Source: Yponomeuta sedellus (Eukaryota > Arthropoda > Insecta > Lepidoptera > Yponomeutidae). Taken from it: a stretch of 64,000 nucleotides of DNA. The translations under genes were made by a program, and so were the position numbers. This document shows, piece by piece, positions 31,226-41,701 of the stretch. The stretch lies in contig OW203740.1 of the NCBI GenBank assembly GCA_934045075.1, forward strand, positions 20,349,878 to 20,413,877, given 5' to 3'. A model generated the notes under the pieces. It ran no database searches. It was not told where the DNA came from and saw only the letters and a list, made by a program, of their open reading frames with translations. Every line of letters starts with the position of its first letter. Position 1 is the stretch's first letter.

Positions 31226-31619
31226 TGGTACTTCTACCGATATTTAAAGAAAAACTGTTGTTTTAGTATTACTTTTATTAGCAAAAATTAGCAAAGCTAT
31301 ACAGAGCACAAAAGATGGATGAATGACAAGTAAAGATTATTGTTATTATTACTATTATCATTATTATTTTCTCACAGGACATACTATCATAGTGTATTAC
31401 TTCGTTGCCGCGAAGTGTGACACTTTAATACTTTGATATTTTAATATAATAAAACTTATTGCAATCAAAATGACATTTGTTTGCATATTAATAATTCATT
31501 ATATTTGATCGGCTTAATATATTATGACAATGTAAACCTTTCATCAATAATTTATTTATATCTATTTTGACATTCTTATATTAAACTGCCGCAATTGTTT
31601 TTTTTTTATTTTATTTATT

Positions 31620-31915
31620 TTTCTTTTTTCATTTATCCGAGTGCTGCACGTCGGTTTACTACCGGGTACTGACGGAAGACCAGCGCTGGAGTAGTTTATC
31701 TCTCCAGCATATGCTGAGTCAGAGCCCCTTTGCATCTGCCACACCTGCGATCTGCTCTCTTATATTATGTGATTATTTGTGTTGTCATGATTATCTGTTA
31801 CTCTTTTTCCTGTATAATTCTGCTTTGTATTCCTTTTGTAAGTTCTCATCTGTTATATATTGTTGTGTGTGTGTGTAGATGCAAATAAATGTTTTTATCT
31901 ATCTATCTAAAGAGA
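31620..31915 (+). repeat. LINE 3' UTR with (TATC)n tail
   Basis: TCCGAGTGCTGCACGTCGG through GATGCAAATAAATGTTTTTA to TATCTATCTATC. The AATAAA-like signal and tetranucleotide tail are typical of LINE ends; there is no ORF. Confidence 0.5.
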
Positions 31916-32562
31916 ATTTTCACAGGCGAGTGACAGCTGTCAAAAATGTAACGTTTCAAAAGCATGTTACAAATATTGTACATACTTAAATAACTATGTG
32001 GACTAATACATTAGGTAGAGAAGGGAGTAGATGTAGAAATAAAACATAGAAAACGATAATTTCAGAGGTTGGTACCTATATAAATACACGCCTACACAAC
32101 AGTTGGAATATATAAAATTATCAACAGATGCATACAAATAATTTACATATATAAAAATAAAAAAAATATATTACATATATATGCATAAAATATAATTAAC
32201 AAAATATACACATTCAAAGTACATAAGAAGAACACAACAACAGCAGGACAATATTACAATATTAAATAATAACAGTATTCCATATACTTTTGTCTACAGC
32301 GTTTTAAAGCTGTAAACAAAATCAAACTTGTAAGTTAATGAAATAAAGAGGTACGGCCGTTTATGGGACAAAAAACGTGATATTTGACATTCAAGGGAAT
32401 CAAAATTTCTGTATGGTACTTTCCGCTGACCTAAAATTATGAAAATTTAGCAAGTAATATAATTTTTACTACAAATATAGCAGAACATATTGTTTTGGGC
32501 TAGGGTTCTGAATTTGGATGTGAAACGCCAATGACAACTTCTTAGGATTTATTCACGCAGGG
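31916..32562. other. AT-rich DNA downstream of the heat-shock promoter
   Basis: This is where the transcript of the minus-strand promoter would run. No heat-shock protein or other coding sequence is visible on the minus strand. Confidence 0.5.
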
Positions 32563-32677
32563 TATGGTCTGCAGGTCTTCACGACACAAAGTCCACACGT
32601 AGATTCCAATCGAAGTCCAATAGTATCGCTGAGCTCGAAGTTCACTCTCCGCTATTCTAAACGGAACTGATAGCGCG

Positions 32678-32910
32678 TTTTTTTTTAGCCCTGTAAAGGG
32701 CACCCTCCGGAGGACACGGGGGAAGGAGGTGGTGAATGCTCATGCATAACAGCACGGACCCGGCCGTGCTGCCAATGTGGGACTCACAAGAAGTGCGCCT
32801 ACCCACTAAACACCACCTTGGGACTGGTTTTGGTCCTAAAGACCCCTAAACCCACATCGGCCGAGGCCGAGGAGGGCGCACAGGCCGAGGAGGGCGCACA
32901 GACCGAGGAC
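32678..32910 (-). mobile_element. 5'-truncated LINE 3' end, 15-bp TSD, in the heat-shock promoter
   Basis: GGAACTGATAGCGCG occurs at 32663-32677 and 32911-32925. The insert begins with a poly-T run on the plus strand, so it is a poly(A)-tailed retroposon on the minus strand. It is GC-rich, 233 bp, with ~2.5 units of a 21-bp repeat (GGCCGAGGAGGGCGCACA) at its 5' end. No RT motif remains. Confidence 0.93.
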
Positions 32911-33147
32911 GGAACTGATAGCGCGCCGCGGCGGCCGCTATTTATATCCGCCGGCCAGGGTTCTAGAACATTCCCGTACCTACGTACCTACACTCGGTAC
33001 ACGCGGCAACGTCGCTCGAACAGTTTCATGTCAAAGAGTTTTGAATCTTATGCTAGTGGACATACGAGTCATTATTGCTTGCAGCGTTTATTGTTTACAA
33101 AAACGACTATTCGATAGGCTTCTAGAAGGCTCCATTCTAGATGGTTC
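32911..33147 (-). promoter_or_regulatory. Heat-shock-type promoter, orphan
   Basis: On the minus strand a perfect three-unit heat-shock element TTC-nn-GAA-nn-TTC (32961-32973; its plus-strand form is TTCTAGAACATTC) lies just upstream of TATAAATA (32946-32939). An initiator TCAGTT follows with its A at 32916, 30 nt from the first T of the TATA box. A second, degenerate cluster (TTCTAGAAG..., TTCTAGAT..TTC) lies at 33120-33147. The layout resembles insect hsp70 promoters. The LINE insertion begins 6 nt after the predicted start, and the old 5' leader continues at 32662 downward. No CDS follows, so this may drive a non-coding RNA, a distant exon or nothing. Confidence 0.75.
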
Positions 33148-33271
33148 GGGATAGGACCGCGACAATACCAAAACTAAAAATTTAATTACGTCGTTGAAAA
33201 CACAGTCTTTGAAGTTCAAGAATAGCTGCGGAAGAACAGCAAGAAATCTTGATCTATTTATCACATGTCGT

Positions 33272-33465
33272 AGTCAGGCTATACTAGTCCACTGCTGGAC
33301 ATAGCCCTCCCCTAATGAGCGCCACGTTGTGCTATCATAGGGGGTAATGCCCATAATCCCCACGCTGGGCATGCGGATTGGGATCGCAGTTCGGTGGAAT
33401 TGTACTGCAGGGGGCGCTGCTGCCTACTCCCCGGTATGTTTCCCTTAGTCACCTTTCTAAAAAAA
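33272..33465 (-). repeat. RTE LINE-derived short repeat
   Basis: Same unit as 12898-13142, truncated at its 5' end. Confidence 0.7.
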
Positions 33466-33619
33466 ATATAACTTTGGATCTGCAGTAGGTAGGTACTACT
33501 TTCACTCTTTATTTTTATTAGATACCGACATAATAGACATAAAATGTCTATAAAGAAAAACTAGAACTGACTAAATTTAAAACTGACCATATGACCTGAC
33601 ACAAAAATTTAATTAAAAG

Positions 33620-33770
33620 AAAAGGTTTTATTCAAAGTAGGGCAGAAACTGCGGCTTAGTGAACGTTGCAATTTCAAGTAGGTGTCCATTTTCAAATCTA
33701 GATCATTGTGAAGAAAAAAAGGACAAAAATACTCCAAACTTAGTCTTCAAAACAATCTACAAAAAGAAAA
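33620..33770 (+). repeat. Repeat R, 5' part
   Basis: AAAGTAGGGCAGAAACTGCGG, GTAGGTGTCCATTTTCAAAT and CTCCAAACTTAGTCTTC; then unrelated sequence. Confidence 0.65.
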
Positions 33771-33975
33771 TCTAAAAAAAATGAGGTCTGTCTCCAAAAA
33801 TCATAATTAAATTTGTTTTACAACTGCATGGCTTAAGAACTACATGCGATTGCTGCTGAAGTTTACACAACAATAGACATTGACAGACGAGAAATTGATG
33901 GCGCTGTGGAAAAAGTTGAAAAACTCCACTACCCACACCACCAATAAATCAGCTCGAAGATACCAAATCATTGTA

Positions 33976-34232
33976 CAGTCTATTTATTCTTACTTGTCCA
34001 TTTTAGTAAACAAGATTCTAACCTTAAAATTGAGATTAGATGCCTAAACTAGCTATTTTCTCGCAAATTCATGAACTATCATGAACTATGTTTATAAAAT
34101 TGGCAGCGCGTTATTTAAAAGAGTGTTCCAGGTTACTTCATTTATGGAAATATGGCAGTTTTGGACTAAAATGTCACAGTTTAAGGGTAGAATCTTGTTT
34201 ACTAAATTGGACAAGTAAGAATAAATAGACTG
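33976..34232. mobile_element. MITE M3, TA target duplication
   Basis: 257 bp between TA dinucleotides with ~45-bp inverted termini beginning CAGTCTATTTATTCTTACTT. No ORF. The terminus and TA duplication fit a Tc1/mariner-mobilised MITE. A second copy in reverse orientation is at 55655-55901. Confidence 0.9.
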
Positions 34233-34439
34233 TACGTACGTTCAGTACATTACATACACAGCGATTGTATCAAATCAAGACGACATAGTTAGAGGTAGGT
34301 ATGTATTCGCAGCTTTGTTAATCTAAATTCCTATAGGTAACCGTAGTTTAAGCAGTCTGTGATAAATCACAGACAATTTTTTTTATAATTGTTATTTCAG
34401 TCGCAAAACACCCATAAATTTGTTAGTATAATAAATATT

Positions 34440-34665
34440 ATAGTAAAAGTGGGTTCGAACCCCGGCATGTACCAATGACTTTGTTTTCTAAGTTATGTAC
34501 ATTTGTGAAATTATAGTAGCAATACTACTCGCTGACGGTGAAGGAAAACATCGTAAGGAAACCCTAGTGTCTAAAGGTGTTAGCGTACCTCAGCGCTTGC
34601 TACGTACAATGGCCCAACTATGAGGCTATGTGCGGAAATCTCAGGTCTAACTAACTATTATAGTA
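34440..34665 (+). repeat. tRNA-derived SINE, family D, head-truncated
   Basis: Begins at the B-box GGTTCGAACCCCGGC, then GACTTTGTTTTCTAAGTTATG, GGTGAAGGAAAACATCGTAA and GGCCCAACTATGAGG. Full head in the copy at 55393-55652. Confidence 0.8.
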
Positions 34666-34955
34666 ACAAATATGAGTATAATTAAATCTTATCTATGTCG
34701 GTACAAAAAAAATACAAATGTCAGCAATAACCGTACTGTGTTAGTAAATATTTTGTGCTTTTTTCCAATAAACAATATTTTTATCTCATCTTCTTATTTA
34801 TACTATTTAAACTTTTAGGTTGTACAGTTAAGTACAAAACACTAAAGTTGCTCAGTCCGCGAGTACTATTTGATCCCATTTGCACAGTACATGACGAGTG
34901 TGTTAATAAATCGTGCTTTTATAAACTTTAAAAGAAATACTAACTTTATAAAACT

Positions 34956-35363
34956 AATTTAAAAACCTATTTAGAGGCTAAAAATTTTCACCCATGCCGG
35001 GATTCGAACCCGCAACCTCTGGCTATCCGTACCAGCGCTCTACCAATTGAGCCAATGGGCGACTCACGGCATCAGTGAAATTTCGAACCTCTTTACAATA
35101 TTCTCTGTATTACGTACAGGCAGCGACATCTGACTTAAGCAAATTGCATTACTTACAGCCCCGACTACCTACTTTGCAGTTAGGTTTTAACATCGGAACG
35201 ATATCACTGTACCCACATGATTACACTATTTTTATTTTTAATGCACTAACCCGTGCTAAGGAATAAATTTAAAAACCTATTTAGAGGCTAAAAATTTTCA
35301 CCCATGCCGGGATTCGAACCCGCAACCTCTGGCTATCCGTACCAGCGCTCTACCAATTGAGTA
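34956..35363 (-). mobile_element. tRNA-like retroposon, tandem dimer, 11-bp TSD
   Basis: Flanked by TTTATAAAACT (34945-34955, 35364-35374). On the minus strand it reads partial tRNA-like domain, AAATAGGTTTTT, tail module, full body, second complete tRNA-like domain, AAATAGGTTTTTAAATT. All parts are in one orientation, with no inversion. It shows the transposing RNA spanned at least two units. Confidence 0.92.
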
Positions 35364-35439
35364 TTTATAAAACTGAATCAGTGTTTTAATACCTTTTAAT
35401 ATGTTCTTTCCCCTGATATAACATAAAATTTACATACAG

Positions 35440-35520
35440 GCACATACATTGCTTCTGGCCCCACACTAGGGAACCCTGTGTCGTAGAAACTAGAAATAAC
35501 GACATCACAAATATGGTCAA
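35440..35520 (-). repeat. SINE family C 3' part
   Basis: CATTGCTTCTGGCCCCACAC and CCTGTGTCGTAGAAACTAGA in reverse. Confidence 0.75.
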
Positions 35521-35880
35521 ATGTATCAAGATTATTTGATACCGTCGTCACGCCTATTCACGTGTATTTTCCGCCTGAAGTCCTCAAAGTTCTCTAACGC
35601 CAGCTCAGGGTCACATTCGCAGTCTCACCGAAGTACAAGCCCAGTAAATAGGTTACCAACACAGCAGCGCCCCCACGCCGCCACTTGACCGAGATGTAGT
35701 GAAAGATCCCATTCATCGGGCGCTCCATTACACTCCACGAGGCGTAAACACGAGATTTTATAATAGTTTCAGCTCTTAAGGGGACGTTCTTCTAGGCTTG
35801 CTGGATGGAAGGTTTGAAAATCACATCATCACGCTTTACATCATCACATCACATCACATCATATAATCACACTTCACACT
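35521..35880. other. Intergenic DNA
   Basis: Only a CACAT-rich low-complexity patch at 35820-35870; nothing else recognised. Confidence 0.4.
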
Positions 35881-36075
35881 ATTTTAACCTCGTAGATTAT
35901 CCCAAACCAGGATACTCTATACTATGGTAAGCAGACTAGGACGACACAAAAATGAAAATACACCCAGACTGGGGCCTCTTGTACAAATGTACTTTGGCCC
36001 CCAGTGGGAATTGAAACCACGAACTCTGTCTTGGTACCGAAACGCCTTAGCGGCTATACCAAAGAGTTGGCTTTT
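35881..36075 (-). repeat. tRNA-derived SINE, family C relative
   Basis: Reverse of the element type at 17715-17885: CCAAACCAGGATACTCTATA, GGCCCCCAGTGGGAATTGAAA and a tRNA-like head (TAGCGGCTATACCAAAGAG). Confidence 0.65.
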
Positions 36076-36239
36076 TGGTATAGCCAATTATGGACAGAGA
36101 TTTTTATACTTAGCCTCATAGTTGGGCCAGTGTGTGTATCAAGGCTGTACAGACTATAGCAGACAGCCTAAAAACATATTAATAACGTTCTAAAAATTAT
36201 ACATTTAATGTGATTTATTTATTTCTTTTTTATTAACCA

Positions 36240-36345
36240 AGACTTGGCCCCCGTGGTGTAGTATGGCCTAAACATTCTGCGATAAAGGAAGAGACCCGTG
36301 CCGCAGTGATGGCATAAAAGGGTTGATGATGATTTATTTATTAAG
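36240..36345 (+). repeat. 5S-derived SINE 3' end
   Basis: GACTTGGCCCCCGTGGTG to AAAAGGGTTGATGATGAT; a separate copy lying just before the next SINE. Confidence 0.8.
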
Positions 36346-36370
36346 CATGTCGTTGAGAAGCGCTTGTGGC

Positions 36371-37263
36371 CTTTTTTTTTTTTTCACGCAGGAGAAACCC
36401 CCATTACGGGTACCACCGGCTCGGGGGAGCACAGTGGTTATGTCGGACTCCCCGCCCTGAAAAGGGCGGTATACCGACTAAAACTCCTGGGGTGTTCCTC
36501 CGCACCGCAAAGGACGGGGCCACGGGGACGCTTGCGCACACTTCCGCGACCCCGTCTGCGGGCGCCCTTTCGGGCACTCCTTCGGCGGCGTCCCTACCCC
36601 GCCCGCAGGAACAGGGCGAAGGAACGCCGCATCTCTTCGTTGGAGCGCATAGGGGCCAAGTGCGTATGATCTTGGCCCCCATACGCCCCAACGCGCCGCC
36701 CCCTCCATCCCATCGCAACCCGGTCGATGAGACAGGGAGGGCGGCGCACCTCCTCGTTGAGGCGCGTGGGGGCCAAGGCATCACGGTCCCCACACGCCCC
36801 ACATGCGAGGCCCGTCGCGTCGCCCACCCGCGCCTCTCTGAAAGCAGAGAAGGCGGTGAGCGACCGCGCGGGCCCCCTCCCTGCCAGAAAGCACCCTCGG
36901 AACACGCAAGGGCGCCTTCCGGCCCGCCGTGATGGACGCGGAGAGTCCCCCGACCCTCCGCGTCCCGGCTGCCACTCTGGTCCGACTGGTACGAGGCGCG
37001 CGCGCTTTCGCGCAGCGGCGCCCCTCCCAGTCGGTCCTTCAATCGGTTGGTCGCCTGGGTCCCGCTCCACAAAGTGAAACAGGGCCCACGCGACCCCTCC
37101 CGCCAGATTATTCGCCGTTAGCCAGTAAGATCCGACAAGAAGAAGTTACTGACTAACGCTCAGGGTGCACCGACCCCACCACTTGCCCCTCCATCTGGTT
37201 CATGGAATCATATGGAACGGAAAGCGGAGGGGTACACCTGAAGGTTATCTGGCATCGCACCCC
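36371..37263 (-). mobile_element. GC-rich non-LTR retroposon inserted in a 5S SINE, 13-bp TSD
   Basis: AAGCGCTTGTGGC is found at 36358-36370 and 37264-37276. A poly-T run at the plus-strand start means a poly(A) tail on the minus strand. The 893-bp insert is strikingly GC-rich and has long open frames in several phases (for example 36404-37072 on the minus strand) that look compositional. Two diverged ~110-bp units (CAACGAGGAGGTGCGCC and CAACGAAGAGATGCGGC on the minus strand) repeat within it. I see no RT or endonuclease motif. It is probably the 3' region of a LINE. Confidence 0.85.
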
Positions 37264-37608
37264 AAGCGCTTGTGGCATAGTACAACTGAGTGATTGGAGT
37301 CAACAACTACGGTTAAGCAACAACAGGCGCAAACAGGTGCTGGCTGGGTCACCATCCCGTAACTAGCGTTATATAGTGGCATTTTTCCGAGTTGTTCTGT
37401 TCTTCGCAAGGAACGTCAAGCCGGTGGTACCGGCTGCTAAGCCATGTCAGAGGACTTAAAGGCGGCTTGATAACTTCTGATAGTAAGGTCTGCCACTGTG
37501 CGGATCAACCCGCACTAGGTTTATCTGGTAGAGGTGGCCTAGCTTTCTTTCAATGCAGGAAAAGACCCGTGCCCCAGCAGTGGGGAAATAGGGTTGCTAT
37601 CAATGAAC
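37264..37608 (+). repeat. 5S-derived SINE split at its first bases by a LINE
   Basis: Head GCGCTTGTGGCATAGTACAA, then GGTTAAGCAACAACAGGC, body and a 3' end. Its first 13 bp are duplicated by the preceding insertion. A short rearranged patch lies around 37495-37525. Confidence 0.85.
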
Positions 37609-37655
37609 CACAACTCTCTTTAAACTCTTTTACTATGAAAGTTTAAATACGCTGA

Positions 37656-37960
37656 TTTTAAAAACCTATTTAGAGACTAAAACTTCCACTCGTGCCGGGA
37701 CTCGAACTCGCGACCTCTGGCTAACTGTGCCAGCGCTCTATCTAACTGAGCAAATGTAGTACCTACTTTGTAGTTAGGTTTAACATTGGAATGATATCGC
37801 TGTACCCACATGATCATATTCTTTTTAATGCACTAACCCGTGCTAAGGACAATTTCAAAAACCTATTTAGAGGCTAAAAATAGCATGAGTGGAATTTTTG
37901 GTCTCTAATTAGGTTTTTAAAACTGTCTTTAGCACGGGTTAGTGCAAGAAAAAGAATATA
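37656..37960 (-). repeat. tRNA-like foldback retroposon, diverged
   Basis: Reverse tRNA-like domain (GGGACTCGAACTCGCGACCT), body, tail module, then inverted termini around 37850-37925 (CAAAAACCTATTTAGAGGC and TCTCTAATTAGGTTTTT). Clean target duplications were not found. Confidence 0.8.
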
Positions 37961-37997
37961 GTACGATGATTATTTTAATTTTCCTAGCACACTTCGT

Positions 37998-38368
37998 TAT
38001 CAACCCTTGTATGTCCCCACTGCTGGGCCACGTGTCTCTTCCTGCATGGCATGCATGGAAGGTTAGGCCATACTCCACCACGGGGGCCAAGTCCGGGTTG
38101 GTGGAGGATTGTAAGACAGTGGCGGGCCTTACTGTCAGAAGTTATCAAGCCGCCCATAGGGCCTTTGACATGGCTTAACGACTGCCATTATATGACAGCT
38201 GGCACCAACGGCTTAACGCGCCTTGCGAAGCACGGAAGCGCTCGGAAAAATGCCACTAGCGGTAGTCACGGGACGCTCACCCATCCCGTACCTGACCGCG
38301 CCTGTTGTTGCTTAACCAAGTGATTGATTCCAATCCCTCGGTTCGCCTAGGCCACGAGCGCTTCACAC
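37998..38368 (-). repeat. 5S-derived SINE, full length, reverse
   Basis: From the 3' end TTATCAACCCTTGTATGTCC to the head GGCCACGAGCGCTT. A small duplication interrupts the 3' hairpin (GCATGGCATGCATGGAAGG). Confidence 0.9.
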
Positions 38369-38850
38369 TTAATGAGTGTCAAACTCATCTCGTATGTTAA
38401 TCTGAAACCCCAAAGTATGAGTAGCTTGCCCTTAACGTTTACTTATATGAAATGTTTGTATGTCAGAGTAGTGTGTGCATAAAGTTATTGCTTCAATTAA
38501 AACTGCGAGCGGCTTCGGGCGCGTATTAATTTCATACATACACATATACAGAGGCAAACATACAAATAGGTACACTATGCTCATGGAAACGCTCTGAGCT
38601 GTACGAATTACAAATATTTGGGAATGAAATGAAATGGAATTGGGAGGCACTCCGCCCCTTTATTTATTTATTATCATAAGGACTTTATTGCCGTATATTC
38701 GAAGTTACCCGTCGACGGCGGTGGAAATCTTTAATGGTCGTTTGAAAGGATTGTCATGTGAATATTATGATGAGCAATTTATATTGAGTTGGCTCCCCGA
38801 GCCTGCAATAAGGTACTTTGGGTTGCTATCTGGAACCGTCGATGAAATAC
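38369..38850. other. Intergenic DNA
   Basis: No gene seen. A short ACTTTATTGCCG block near 38680 resembles a LINE 3' UTR. Confidence 0.4.
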
Positions 38851-38860
38851 AAATCATAAC

Positions 38861-39120
38861 ATTAAAAACCTTTTTAGTAAACCTATAAGTGATGCAAATT
38901 ACTTCAGTCAGATGTCGCTGCCGGTGCGTAAAACAGAGAATATTGTAAAGAGGTTCAAAATTTCACTGGTGCTGGTGAGTCGCCCATTAGCTCAGTTAAA
39001 AGAGCGCTGGCACGGATAGCCAGAGGTCGTGGGTTCGAATACCGGCATGGGTGGAATTTTTAGCCTCTAAATAGGTTTTCAAATTTGTCCTTAGCACGGG
39101 TTAGTGCATTAAAAATAATA
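38861..39120 (+). mobile_element. tRNA-like foldback retroposon, 10-bp TSD
   Basis: Flanked by AAATCATAAC (38851-38860, 39121-39130). A short inverted start (ATTAAAAACCTTTTTAG) is joined to body, tRNA-like domain (D-arm shortened), AAATAGGTTTT and tail. Confidence 0.85.
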
Positions 39121-39149
39121 AAATCATAACTTATTTTATTTTAAAACTT

Positions 39150-39472
39150 ACTTGTGTTATAGATAGATTCCAGCTAAACATCTAAATCTATTACAATTTA
39201 TTTAATAACATCATTTATTTAAAAACCTATTTAGAGGCTAAAATATCACCCATGCCGGGAATAGTGAATAGTGTAGAGGATCGAAATTTCACTGATGCGT
39301 CGCCCATTAGCTCAGTTGGAAAGAGCGCTGGCACGGATAGCCAGAGGTTGCGGGTTTGAATCCCGGTATGGGTGAAATTTTTAGCCTCTAAATAGGTTTT
39401 TAAATAAATGATGTTATTAAATAAATTATAATAGATTTAGATGTTTAGCTGGAATCTATCTATAACACAAGT
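39150..39472. mobile_element. tRNA-like foldback retroposon in a palindrome that includes flanking SINE sequence
   Basis: Arms of ~110 bp (39150-39260 and 39361-39472) run from outside (ACTTGTGTTATAGATAGATT / its complement) through AAAAACCTATTTAGAGGC into the T-arm. The loop holds a whole forward tRNA-like domain. The outer ~70 bp match the tail region of SINE family B, which continues normally to ~39525 on the right only. Confidence 0.88.
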
Positions 39473-39525
39473 CATTTAGTTGTACTTAGTATAGGGCTAA
39501 CGAGATCTGTGTAATATGTCCATGT
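39473..39525 (+). repeat. SINE family B tail
   Basis: CATTTAGTTGTACTTAGTAT and GGGCTAACGAGATCTGTG, continuous with the right palindrome arm. Confidence 0.8.
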
Positions 39526-39639
39526 AACTCCTTCTTGTAATTCTAGTTTTGTTTAAGACTTCGTTTGTAACCCTGTATTTACTAAGAGGCAAATAAATGA
39601 ATAAAGTTGAAATGAATGAATAAATAAATGAATACCTAA

Positions 39640-39745
39640 GTGCTTGAAATTGCCAATCCGCGGTGGGCATGCGTGGTAATGAAGCCCATATTCTCTGTGA
39701 GAGAAGGCCTGTGCCCTGCAGTGGGACGTTGATGCACTACCTACA
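39640..39745 (+). repeat. Repeat K
   Basis: TTGCCAATCCGCGGTGGGCA, then GAGAGAAGGCCTGTGCCCTG and CAGTGGGACGTTGATG. Confidence 0.7.
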
Positions 39746-40120
39746 TAAAAAACAACTTAACACCATATTATTATTTTAAAACACAGTGCGGAAACATTCA
39801 ATTACTTTAACGCACCGAACAACGCTAACGTTTTTGATTACTATGATGAATGGGGTAAACAATACAAACAATACGCCATGCCAACATTGATTTGATGTAC
39901 AATAAGTGCAAGCAAAGTTATTGTTCATATTTTAAACAATGACTCTTCAATTGCTGGGGCAGTTTAGTCAAAAGATTATTACTTCAAACGGCTCCTCGAC
40001 TTGAAACAATTACATGTAAGTACGATTGTATTGTTTTTGGTTGTAGCGTCTTTTTATAGCCAATTTAGTTACTTTTGATACGTTCTAAACAGAGTACGCA
40101 TATTATTCTAAAACTTAGTA
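39746..40120. other. AT-rich DNA, nothing recognised
   Basis: No motif or shared repeat. Confidence 0.4.
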
Positions 40121-40287
40121 CTTTGTACGTAATAAAGAGAATATTGTAAAGAGGTTCGAAATTTCACTGATGCCGGTGAGTCGCCCATTAGCTCAGTTGG
40201 ATAGAGCGCTGGCACGGATAGCCAGAGGTCGCGGGTTCGAATCCCGGCATGGGTGGAATTTTTAGCCTCTAAATAGGTTTTTAAAAG
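40121..40287 (+). repeat. tRNA-like retroposon, single forward copy
   Basis: 5'-truncated body, tRNA-like domain with intact A- and B-boxes, AAATAGGTTTTTAA end. No inversion; inserted beside repeat R (40300-40390). Confidence 0.85.
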
Positions 40288-40520
40288 TGTCCTTTACCCA
40301 ATGTTCGAACCGCGTTTCAGGCAAGCTTATTATATCTTCAAGAATCTTATTGTAGACACGTATACAATGCCCCGTAACGCATGTATAGTCTAGGTTTGAA
40401 GTATTTTTGTGCATTTTATCCAAAATGATCTAGATTTTTAAACGGACAAAATTAAATGGACATCTAGTTTCAGTTGAAACGTTCCAAAACCAAAGTTACT
40501 GTGTAATTTCTAATAAACCT
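40288..40520 (+). repeat. Repeat R pieces
   Basis: GAACCGCGTTTCAGGCAAGC at 40308 and, reversed, TGGACATCTAGTTTCAGTTG at about 40460. Confidence 0.6.
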
Positions 40521-41297
40521 CTTTGATTTGTAAAAATCGTGAGGAAACCTGATTTATTCAGGAATGTCTTACTTGAAACGGTCAACCAAGAGCAGGTTGG
40601 AATTAATAACAAAAATCATCAAAATCATCTTGGTGAAATCCTATCACAGGTTGATAATCACTAGTCCCACTATCAGTAACTTCAAGAAGCAGGTGAAAGA
40701 GTACGATATCTCTCTATCGTCACTTTAATCTTTATACGTCTATGTATTTTTTATTAGGATATCTAGTTTATGTAGTTTTTTTCATTCTTTGTTTAGTGAA
40801 AATAGTTATTAAATATTAAAATTTAAGTATTAATTTTCATTACAAAATATTTCAGACTTTTGTAATGTATGTGCTTATGAGAACCCCTTTTTTTGCTTCT
40901 ACTAGTCTAAAAGGTTTGCTGGAATAAATATCTTACAGAAATAAGCCCAGTAAGCTTTTTACATGTTATTTCTTACGTAATCTCGTATGATTTTTTTGTA
41001 AAACAGGTACTCTGTTCAAACTACTGTCGTAATTGGTGTAGCTTTTATATCTTAGGTCTCCCAAACCTCCTGCTTCCTGAAACTCTACATGTCACTAGAA
41101 ACAAATCAAATTCAAGATTTCCTGCAAGCAAAACAGTAGCGCACGTAGCGATATGTGTCGAGTAAACTGTGTTTTCCTGGCCACACCCAACCAATTACCA
41201 TTACGCGCTCACATCGACGTAGAAGAAACTCAAATTATTGTTAAAGACACGTCACAGTGGAAGCTACGAGAGTGAAATTATTTGTGTGAAGTGACAG
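40521..41297. other. AT-rich DNA, nothing recognised
   Basis: No supported gene or repeat. Confidence 0.4.
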
Positions 41298-41475
41298 GCG
41301 ACCTCTGTGGCGCAGCCTCAGAACTGAGTTATCGTTCGAAACCCGGCTGGGTACAAAATAACTCCAGGTCTTGGATGTTTACATGTTTGTGATGTCGTGG
41401 ATTCTGGTTCCCACGACACATGGTGCCCTAGTGCGGGGCCAGAAGCAATGTATGTGCCTATGTAAATGTCATTTT
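41298..41475 (+). repeat. tRNA-derived SINE, family C
   Basis: Head GGCGACCTCTGTGGCGCAGC with an internal deletion, then GATGTTTACATGTTTGTGAT and CCCACGACACATGG. Confidence 0.8.
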
Positions 41476-41701
41476 TGTATTAATAATATCAAAAAAGCGA
41501 ATAATCTTCGATGTAATAATGACTTCCACACAGCACAATCACTTTACGATGGCTTTGACGAATCATTTTATGGTAACAAGGCAAAAATAATAGAAGCATG
41601 GTAATACTTATATTGATTTTGCCTCGTTACCATAGATCCAATCTGAGCCGACTCCTGACTAATCTTTTACCAAAATCCAGTTTGGTATCAGAATATTTCA
41701 C

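Noticed and set aside
36364..37156. Several overlapping open frames up to 222 codons
   Set aside because: The region is very GC-rich, frames are open in many phases, no domain is visible, and target duplications show it is a retroposon insert.
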